In this document: in pieces, positions 32,545 to 38,134 of the stretch
Layout: each line of letters starts with the position of its first letter
Position numbering within the stretch: position 1 is the first letter of the stretch
From: an uncultured bacterium
GTDB lineage: Bacteria; Patescibacteriota; Minisyncoccia; Phycocordibacterales; PALSA-1337
Direction of reading: 5' to 3'
DNA length: 38,134 bases
Assembly: GCA_903902315.1 (NCBI GenBank)
Contig: CAIUUK010000043.1
Location: 1-38,134, forward strand
Position numbers and translations under genes: made by a program
The notes under the pieces: model-generated
What the model was told of the DNA's origin: nothing
Seen by the model: only the letters and a program-made list of their open reading frames with translations
Databases searched by the model: none

Positions 32545-33567
32545 TTAGAGATTATACAGTTCTTTGGCTTTGGAGACAACCAATTTCTTCGCTACATCAA
32601 GGGTAACACCCATTATCCTGGTACCAGCCGCAGCCTTATGTCCGCCACCACCTAGTGCTAAAGCTAATTTTGAAACATCAAATTTTTCAACATCACGACT
32701 GCGCATACTGACTTTAATATGGCCAGGTTCGCGTTCAATAATAGTCATACCTATATTCCAGCCTATCACTGATTTAAGCATGTTAGGTATATCAGTATGT
32801 GTAAAACTAACATCTATGCCTTTTGCAACTAGCTGCTGACTAGAAACAGAAGCTATAGCGATATTATCTCCCAAGAAAGTTTCCACTGAACTCAATGCCA
32901 ATGCCTCATAATATATAGCTTCTTTATGGAGGCTATTTTCCATCTTGAAAATTGCCTGAACAAAATCTGGGGAATTTTTTACAAGAACAGCCGCCACCTC
33001 GAAGATACGGTAGTCTGCAGGACTATATTTCAATCCGCCACTATCTGTATACAAACCAATAAATAAATTGAGTGAGATATCATGGGTTAATTCTATCTTC
33101 CACAACACAAATAATTGATACAAAACAAACGCTGTAGCAGAACAAATATCGACAAGATTTAAATCTCCATACATTTTATTGGACGCATGATGATCTATAA
33201 CTATCGTACGAAGTGGCATAGGAAAAACCGGTGGGGCTTTATAAGAAATCATTTCCGGGGAACCACTATCGAGTATGATAAATAAATCAAACTCACTGAG
33301 ATTAATTTCAGATATATTCTTCATTACAATTGTGTCTGCTCCGGGAAAATGCATGAACTCCTCAGGAATCTTATCTGAATCCCCTTTGATGACAATAGCT
33401 TTTTTGCCAAGCTGTTCTAGAGCCAATCTCATTGCTAATGCTGAACAGACTGAATCCGGATCAGGTGAAGGATGACAATGCAGTAAAATATTTTTAGCTT
33501 TTTGAATTTCAGCCAGTATAAGTGGTGCTTTTTCTCGGATGATTGGAGATATATCGTTTGGGTTCAT
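32545..33567 (-). CDS. DHH/DHHA1 phosphoesterase (NrnA-like)
   Basis: A 340-aa Mn-dependent phosphoesterase of the NrnA type, which removes short oligoribonucleotides or hydrolyses pAp. Motifs are HCHPSPDPDSVCSA (motif I, with Pro-Asp for the usual Gly-Asp), FIILDSGS, VIDHHAS (the DHH motif) and, in the DHHA1 part, KVSMRSRDVEKFDVSKLALALGGGGHKAAAG. In a cell with RNase J, it could finish degradation of the short products. It lies 12 nt after msrB and 3 nt before the cyclophilin gene. Confidence 0.88.
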   Translation of the reverse strand: MNPNDISPIIREKAPLILAEIQKAKNILLHCHPSPDPDSVCSALAMRLALEQLGKKAIVIKGDSDKIPEEFMHFPGADTIVMKNISEINLSEFDLFIILDSGSPEMISYKAPPVFPMPLRTIVIDHHASNKMYGDLNLVDICSATAFVLYQLFVLWKIELTHDISLNLFIGLYTDSGGLKYSPADYRIFEVAAVLVKNSPDFVQAIFKMENSLHKEAIYYEALALSSVETFLGDNIAIASVSSQQLVAKGIDVSFTHTDIPNMLKSVIGWNIGMTIIEREPGHIKVSMRSRDVEKFDVSKLALALGGGGHKAAAGTRIMGVTLDVAKKLVVSKAKELYNL

Positions 33568-33579
33568 AGTACAGCAATA

Positions 33580-33978
33580 TTACTTCTTTTCTTCTTCTGC
33601 CGCTAGTTCTAGACAAACTGAGTTTAAACAATAGCGTTTACCTGTAGAAGTAGGACCGTCATCAAAGACATGACCTAGGTGTGAACCACATTTGACACAA
33701 ACGACTTCTGTACGCTTCATTCCATAAGATTCATCTATTATTAATTTTGTTGCACCTGGCAGAGCCTGATCAAAACTTGGCCAACCTGTCCCAGACTCAA
33801 ATTTTGCATCTGATGGAAAAAGTGGATTAAGACAGACTTTACATTTATATGTTCCTGCGCGCTTTTCATTCAATAGTACACCACTAAAAGGAGCTTCCGT
33901 TCCCTTTTCGCGAAGGACACGGTATTCCTCCGATGTTAATTTCTTTTTGATTTCATTTTCATCAATATCTATATTCAT
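33580..33978 (-). CDS. msrB: Peptide methionine (R)-S-oxide reductase MsrB
   Basis: Repairs the R form of oxidised methionine. In 132 aa: zinc Cys46, Cys49, Cys94 and Cys97, SGTGWPSFDQ, GSHLGHVFDDGP and the catalytic Cys117 in RYCLNS. A second Cys (VCL, 122) follows. No signal peptide, so it acts in the cytoplasm. It has its own promoter whose TGn overlaps the msrA stop, and it can also be read from the msrA promoter. Confidence 0.95.
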   Translation of the reverse strand: MNIDIDENEIKKKLTSEEYRVLREKGTEAPFSGVLLNEKRAGTYKCKVCLNPLFPSDAKFESGTGWPSFDQALPGATKLIIDESYGMKRTEVVCVKCGSHLGHVFDDGPTSTGKRYCLNSVCLELAAEEEKK

Positions 33979-33984
33979 AGGTAC

Positions 33985-33993
33985 ATTATATCA
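33985..33993 (-). promoter_or_regulatory. Extended -10 promoter of msrB overlapping the msrA stop codon
   Basis: TGATATAAT on the minus strand, 6 nt before the msrB ATG at 33978. Its TGA is the stop codon of msrA. Confidence 0.6.
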
Positions 33994-34467
33994 CTTCAAT
34001 AGCTCACTAAATCTTTTCTGCATCTTCTCCAATTTTGGAGCAATGACTAACTCACAATATGGTTGTCCTTCATGATTCTTGTAATATTCATGGTGATAAT
34101 CTTTAGCCTCTTTGAATTCACTGAGCTTTGTCACTTCTGTAACTACTGCTCTATCGTAAGCTTTAGCAGAATCTAATTCCTTTAACGTCTTTTCAGCCAA
34201 ATCCTTTTGCTCATCATCAATATAGAAAATCGCAGAACGATATTCAGTACCAATATCATTTCCTTGTCTATTTAGTGTTGTCGGATCATGAGTATTAAAA
34301 AATACTGTCAATAAATCATTGTACGAAATAACCGCTGGATCATATTCAATTTTGATGCACTCAGCACCATTGCTATAACCAGGCTTAACTGAGCCAACAC
34401 CTCGGAGCATTGCGAAAACCGCTTCTGTACACCAGAAACAACCATTGGCGAAAACAGCAATTCTCAT
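33991..34467 (-). CDS. msrA: Peptide methionine (S)-S-oxide reductase MsrA, loop-shortened
   Basis: Repairs the S form of oxidised methionine. The 158-aa protein has GCFWCTEAVF with catalytic Cys10, and HDPTTLNRQGNDIGTEYRSAIFY, both standard. Between PGYSNG and AECIKIEYDP about 15 residues usually present (the NPTYEEVCSGTTGH segment) are missing, although the AE residues after it remain. This loop helps shape the methionine pocket, so activity may be altered. Read first in an msrA-msrB unit. Confidence 0.92.
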   Translation of the reverse strand: MRIAVFANGCFWCTEAVFAMLRGVGSVKPGYSNGAECIKIEYDPAVISYNDLLTVFFNTHDPTTLNRQGNDIGTEYRSAIFYIDDEQKDLAEKTLKELDSAKAYDRAVVTEVTKLSEFKEAKDYHHEYYKNHEGQPYCELVIAPKLEKMQKRFSELLK

Positions 34468-34473
34468 AAATTT

Positions 34474-34482
34474 ATTATACCA
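34474..34482 (-). promoter_or_regulatory. Extended -10 promoter of msrA
   Basis: TGGTATAAT on the minus strand, 6 nt before the ATG at 34467; predicts a leaderless mRNA. Confidence 0.65.
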
Positions 34483-34488
34483 GATAAC

Positions 34489-34514
34489 AAAAATGCACTA
34501 CCGATATTAGTGCA
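34489..34514 (-). terminator. Terminator of the small basic protein gene
   Basis: On the minus strand TGCACTA-ATATCGG-TAGTGCA (7 bp) followed by TTTTTG, 45 nt past the stop at 34559. Confidence 0.75.
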
Positions 34515-34558
34515 CAATTTGTTTAATTTAAAATTTGACACTTGACCCTTCCCCCGCC

Positions 34559-34690
34559 TTACCTTTTGCCCTTCTTTGCTCTTGCAGCTCTTTTTGGAGC
34601 TTGACGAGCACGCTTGATGGCGAGACGTTTCGTAGTCTTACGACTGCGTGTAGCACGCTTTTTTCCAACTCCTGTGATTCTTTTTGCCAT
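34559..34690 (-). CDS. 43-aa highly basic protein
   Basis: A tiny protein beginning MAKRITGVGKKRATRSRK and ending ARAKKGKR, with about 20 Lys/Arg in 43 residues and no acidic residue. It has a possible TATTAT promoter with a leader of about 45 nt and a terminator, so it is a real transcription unit. Its composition suggests binding of RNA or DNA: a small ribosome-associated or histone H1-like protein. It does not match bL34, bL36 or bTHX as I know them. Confidence 0.65.
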   Translation of the reverse strand: MAKRITGVGKKRATRSRKTTKRLAIKRARQAPKRAARAKKGKR

Positions 34691-34800
34691 GGAGATAAAA
34701 ATAAATTAGTAAACCGCTGATATGTATACATAATACAACATAAACCAACAAAATAAAAGTAATTACGAGTTTTTAAACTTATAGAGTATGATAAGTAAAT

Positions 34801-35373
34801 ATGCTTACTGATGAAGAACTCCTAAAAAAAGTGAAAGATGGTGACGATTCCGCATTCAAAGATTTAACAAATCGTTATATCAAACACATTTTCAATTTTG
34901 TTATGCAATATGTACGCATTCGTGAAGATGCTGAGGATGTTGTACAAGACACATTCTTTAAAACATGGAAACATCTTCATCGATTCAAAGATGGCATGAA
35001 ATTCAAACCATGGCTTTTTACCATTGCTAGAAATACCTCTCTAGATTTTATAAAGAAAAAGAAAGCTATATCTTTTTCTGATATGAATACTGACAATGAT
35101 GGTGATGAGATTAATTTTTCTGATACCATTGTCGACACAGAACCTTTGCCGTCTGAGATTTTTGCTGACAAAGAGTTAGCTCTGGAATTAAAACGTGCCA
35201 TGAGTAGCTTGCACCCTGATCATAAAACCGTCCTCATACTTCATTACCATCAAGAAATGACTTTTGAAGAAATATCTGAAATCATGAAAAAACCTATGAA
35301 TACCGTCAAAAGTTGGCATCACCGTTCCCTAGAAAAGGTCAAAACCAAATTAATGCACCGAAAAAGCCAATAA
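34801..35373 (+). CDS. ECF-type RNA polymerase sigma factor
   Basis: A 190-aa sigma-70 family factor with regions 2 and 4 only. Region 2: FKDLTNRYIKHIFNFVMQYVRIREDAEDVVQDTFFKTWKHLHRF, then FKPWLFTIARNTSLDFIKKKK. An acidic linker (about 96-125) follows. Region 4: LHPDHKTVLILHYHQEMTFEEISEIMKKPMNTVKSWHHRSLEKVKTKL. It is 15 nt ahead of a membrane-protein gene and probably controls the exporter operon downstream. TATGAT lies 8 nt before the ATG. Confidence 0.93.
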   Translation: MLTDEELLKKVKDGDDSAFKDLTNRYIKHIFNFVMQYVRIREDAEDVVQDTFFKTWKHLHRFKDGMKFKPWLFTIARNTSLDFIKKKKAISFSDMNTDNDGDEINFSDTIVDTEPLPSEIFADKELALELKRAMSSLHPDHKTVLILHYHQEMTFEEISEIMKKPMNTVKSWHHRSLEKVKTKLMHRKSQ

Positions 35374-35388
35374 ACTCGTATAAATACC

Positions 35389-35784
35389 ATGGAATTATCT
35401 GAGATAAATTTTACACAACTCGAAGACAAAATTATGATCCGTATAAGCCGTGCTCGTCTTGTTCGTACACATGTTCGCGGAGCCGTGCATGGTGGTATTT
35501 TTTTAGCCTCAATTATAGGATTTGTTTTTGTAGTTAGATATGGTTCATCCCAGGCATATAATTCTGGTTTTTATGAATATGCTTCTCTTTTTATATCTGA
35601 TACCTCATATGCATTCAGTCACCTAAAGAGCATGTTTTTGTCTCTAGCAGAATCGATACCATTACTAGACATTTCCTTTGCCATGACTATCGCGCTCATA
35701 TGCATAAACTCATTTAAAAAATCACTTTCTTCTTTGTTTAAATTAAATAATATAAATAAAAATTCAAAATACTCACATGCATAA
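35389..35784 (+). CDS. Membrane protein next to the sigma factor, possible anti-sigma
   Basis: A 131-aa protein with a short cytoplasmic N-terminus (1-30), a membrane helix at about 34-52 (GGIFLASIIGFVFVVRYG) and a second at about 93-110 (LDISFAMTIALICINSF). No zinc-binding anti-sigma motif is seen. Position suggests it may hold the sigma factor at the membrane, but no sequence motif supports that. It overlaps the next gene by 8 nt. Confidence 0.6.
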   Translation: MELSEINFTQLEDKIMIRISRARLVRTHVRGAVHGGIFLASIIGFVFVVRYGSSQAYNSGFYEYASLFISDTSYAFSHLKSMFLSLAESIPLLDISFAMTIALICINSFKKSLSSLFKLNNINKNSKYSHA

Positions 35785-36238
35785 AATACTCAAAGAAATT
35801 AACGATGCAATTAAAGCATCGTCAGTAGCCATTCGCACACTAGTAGGCATCCTCATTGTAATCATTATTTTTTGGGCTGGTATAGCAGTCGGATATCACA
35901 AAGCACAATTTTCAAACAACTGGCATTCACACTATGCTGAACAATTTACCAGTAAACAATCCCCTTTCTCAATACCAAATGATAGTGATGCTGACAACAT
36001 GCCAAATCCTCACGGAGCATTTGGTCAAATCATATCTGCCAACTTACCTTTAATTATAATCAAAGGACCTATAGAGGCTGAAAAAACTATAGTGGTCACA
36101 AACACTACTGTCGTACGAGATGTTCATGATCAAGTTGCCAGTACGAGTCTCGTGGCTGGCCAAGGAGTAGTGGTAATTGGTTATCCAGATGAACAAGGTC
36201 GTGTTGTAGCGTCATTTATTAGAATCCTACCAAAATAA
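35777..36238 (+). CDS. Membrane-anchored protein with small outer beta domain
   Basis: A 153-aa protein: N-terminal helix (about 21-40, TLVGILIVIIIFWAGIAVGY), a polar stretch, then a compact beta-rich C-terminal domain (FGQIISANLPLIIIKGP...KTIVVTNTTVVRD...LVAGQGVVVIGYPDEQGRVVASFIRIL). The last part resembles the small OB-like DUF5666-type fold. Function unknown. It overlaps the gene before by 8 nt and is 2 nt before the adaptor gene, so all are one operon. Confidence 0.6.
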   Translation: MHKILKEINDAIKASSVAIRTLVGILIVIIIFWAGIAVGYHKAQFSNNWHSHYAEQFTSKQSPFSIPNDSDADNMPNPHGAFGQIISANLPLIIIKGPIEAEKTIVVTNTTVVRDVHDQVASTSLVAGQGVVVIGYPDEQGRVVASFIRILPK

Positions 36239-36240
36239 TC

Positions 36241-37998
36241 ATGTCAATCAAGAAATTTATTTCTACTTACAAAGTGTGGACTGGTGTCATAATTGTCGCC
36301 ATAATTTTTGGTGGTTATGAAATATACAGTCTAACTCACAATTCTGTAGGTACACCACAATACACCGTAGCTCGTGCTCGAATAGGAAGCATCATTCAAA
36401 CCGTAACTGGTACTGGACAAGTTTCTGCATCAAATCAACTAGATCTTACGAGTCAGGTTTCTGGAATGATTAAATCTATAGATGTTAAAGTCGGTCAACA
36501 AGTTAATTCTGGCGACCTCATAGCAACTATTGATGCAACAAATGCTCTAAATAGTTTAAACAATGCAAAACTTTCTCTTGCCAAATTAACTGAATCAGCA
36601 AAACCAGGAGACATTTCAAATGCTCAAAATAGTGTTGTTCAATCATATGATTCCGCTTTCAATTCAGTTTCTTCAGCATTTACAGATTTACCGAATGTTA
36701 TTTCAGGAATGAAGGACTTACTTTATGGACAAACAGGATTCTTGAGTGACCAGCGTTCTACATATTTGTCATCTACTGCTCGCACAGACCGCGATCAAGC
36801 TGGCCTTAGTTATGATCAAGTGGTGGCGCAATACAATACAGTTATAAATGAATACAGAAACACAACCAGAACCAGCGCCACAAGCAGTATAAACACTCTT
36901 GTTTACGACTCATATAACATGGTGAAGAACATGGCTGATGCTTTAAAAAATACACAAAATACCCTAACCTTCATCTCCACAACTCAACCTGATTACAATG
37001 TAAAAGACGCAACGGCTGCAGAAGCAAATGTTAATTCATGGTCAAGTCAAATCAATTCAGACCTTGCATCGATCGTTTCTTCACAAAATAGTATTCAGAG
37101 CACATCAAACACGCTCAACAATCTCATTATTGGTACTGACCCACTCGATGTTCAATCTGCTCAATTATCCTTACAACAAGCCGAACAAACTTACTCTAAT
37201 TATTTTATCCGGGCACCATTTGATGGCATAATTGGTCGTATTCCTGTAAATGTATACGGCCAAGCAAGTGGTTCAACTGTGATAGCAACAATTATCGGTA
37301 ATCAGAAAATTGCAACACTTTCTCTGAATGAGGTCGATGCTGCAACTGTTAAGACTGGCGATCCTGTAACTCTAACTTTTGATGCTATAAACAATTTCAC
37401 GGCTACAGGAACTGTTTCTGAAGTTGACTTGGTCGGTACTGTTAGTTCTGGTGTTGTAACATATGCAGTGAAAGTCACTATAAGCACAAATGATGCGCAG
37501 ATAAATCCAGGCATGAGCGTAAACGCCATCATCACGACACAAGAAATAGATAATGTTCTAGTTGTTCCTTCAGCTGCAGTAAAAACTCAAGGTAAACAAA
37601 GCTACGTTCAGGTGATCGATCCAACTATTGTCACCCAATATATTTCAACTTTGGCATCCGCTAATGGAGCAATCACAGGCTCATCAACCAGACAAGCTTC
37701 GACTACACGCCAACTCGGTGGTAATCAATTTGCTTCATCAACGTATCGTGGCCAAGGACGCATAGCTAATCTAACTATCAGCTCTGATGTCATTCCTACG
37801 AGTCATACAGTAACTATCGGATCAACTGACAGCACAAACACTGAGATCCAAAGCGGTCTAACTGCCGGAGAATGGGTTGTTACAAAGACCACAACTGCTT
37901 CAGCTACTACCGCAAAAACGACGACGGCTCCAAGCCTTTTGAGTAGCATTGGCGCTGGCGGACGAGGCGGAGGCGGTGGCATACGTCCAGGCAACTAA
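36241..37998 (+). CDS. Efflux periplasmic adaptor protein (MacA/HlyD type)
   Basis: A 585-aa membrane-fusion protein. After an N-terminal helix (14-31), the lipoyl-like half motif is QVSGMIKSIDVKVGQQVNSGDLIATID; an extended helical hairpin (about 100-300) with many Ser/Asn/Gln follows. The other lipoyl half is FIRAPFDGIIGRIPVNVYGQASG. Beta-barrel (LNEVDAATVKTGDPVTLTFDA) and membrane-proximal domains complete it. The Gly-rich end (GAGGRGGGGGIRPGN) is unusual. With the ATPase gene 6 nt downstream it forms a MacAB-type exporter. In a one-membrane cell, the adaptor may act without an outer-membrane channel. Confidence 0.9.
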   Translation: MSIKKFISTYKVWTGVIIVAIIFGGYEIYSLTHNSVGTPQYTVARARIGSIIQTVTGTGQVSASNQLDLTSQVSGMIKSIDVKVGQQVNSGDLIATIDATNALNSLNNAKLSLAKLTESAKPGDISNAQNSVVQSYDSAFNSVSSAFTDLPNVISGMKDLLYGQTGFLSDQRSTYLSSTARTDRDQAGLSYDQVVAQYNTVINEYRNTTRTSATSSINTLVYDSYNMVKNMADALKNTQNTLTFISTTQPDYNVKDATAAEANVNSWSSQINSDLASIVSSQNSIQSTSNTLNNLIIGTDPLDVQSAQLSLQQAEQTYSNYFIRAPFDGIIGRIPVNVYGQASGSTVIATIIGNQKIATLSLNEVDAATVKTGDPVTLTFDAINNFTATGTVSEVDLVGTVSSGVVTYAVKVTISTNDAQINPGMSVNAIITTQEIDNVLVVPSAAVKTQGKQSYVQVIDPTIVTQYISTLASANGAITGSSTRQASTTRQLGGNQFASSTYRGQGRIANLTISSDVIPTSHTVTIGSTDSTNTEIQSGLTAGEWVVTKTTTASATTAKTTTAPSLLSSIGAGGRGGGGGIRPGN

Positions 37999-38004
37999 AC
38001 GTTT

Positions 38005-38134
38005 ATGATTGAAATAAAAAACATTACCAAAACCTATGTGAACGGAGACAATGAAACACACGCTCTTCGTGGTGCTTCATTCACGATTAACGATGGCGAA
38101 TTCGTCGCTATCATGGGACCTTCTGGATCAGGCA
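38005..38134 (+). CDS. ABC transporter ATP-binding protein (MacB/LolD type), partial
   Basis: Begins [21 protein letters not shown], typical of the MacB/LolD/FtsE ATPase group, and is cut at the window end inside Walker A (GPSGSG). Only the first 43 residues are visible. It follows the adaptor gene by 6 nt, supporting a MacAB-like exporter. A permease domain, if present, lies outside. Confidence 0.88.
   Translation, partial: MIEIKNITKTYVNGDNETHALRGASFTINDGEFVAIMGPSGSG

Overview
The window reads as a piece of an AT-rich genome from a candidate phyla radiation (Patescibacteria, probably Parcubacteria-type) bacterium. Several things point there: many small membrane-anchored proteins of unknown function, prepilin-LamG fusions, a cut-down pyruvate kinase, a lone TraG/VirB4-like ATPase, a secG / family-5 solute-binding protein / RNase J cluster, almost no Shine-Dalgarno sequences, and TGA used as a normal stop. 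This placement is inference from gene content; no ribosomal RNA is present to confirm it.

Layout, left to right. 1-5.3 kb (minus): adenosylcobalamin-dependent ribonucleotide reductase with a long upstream region holding a DnaA box, then an operon of 2-hydroxyacid dehydrogenase, mini pyruvate kinase and DUF192 protein. 5.3-9.7 kb (minus): an MTH1-like Nudix hydrolase behind a 919-aa type IV secretion-type ATPase, and a low-complexity winged-helix protein. 9.7-12 kb (minus): S51 peptidase, CsaA, a broken S51-like gene, an amidase and a NIF3-like domain protein. 12-14 kb: tRNA-Ser(GGA) with tRNA-like debris, a RelE-type toxin-antitoxin pair, three 22-bp tandem repeats and a sedolisin-type protease. 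14-21.3 kb: two membrane-anchored proteins, SecG, solute-binding protein, RNase J with a long basic N-terminus, and a coiled-coil lytic transglycosylase. 21.5-26.2 kb: bL25, then two divergent units, each carrying a LamG-tipped prepilin, one with class II aldolase and small membrane proteins, the other with a PfkB sugar kinase. 26.2-31.3 kb: tgt, a LOG-family protein, an RRM protein with a long structured leader, a MazF-like remnant, gatB and a PD-(D/E)XK nuclease. 31.4-34.7 kb: an unknown gene with the only strong Shine-Dalgarno seen, cyclophilin, DHH phosphoesterase, MsrB, MsrA and a tiny basic protein. 34.8-38.1 kb (plus): ECF sigma factor, two membrane proteins and a MacA/MacB-like exporter that runs off the end.

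Functional themes are DNA precursor supply and sanitation, sugar-phosphate metabolism, surface pili and peptidoglycan remodelling, methionine-sulfoxide repair, translation fidelity (GatB, queuosine, tRNA) and envelope export under a dedicated sigma factor.

The strongest unexplained patterns are: (1) a recurring promoter, TGnTATAAT followed by about 6 nt and then the start codon, at 14 genes, implying widespread leaderless mRNAs; (2) a small palindrome family near gene 3' ends, one copy of which lies in frame inside gatB, together with repeat-bearing in-frame insertions in tgt; (3) heptad and 22-bp tandem repeats at gene borders; (4) the mini pyruvate kinase; (5) the structured leader of the RRM gene; and (6) the unknown gene at 31427-31834 with its own translation and termination signals.
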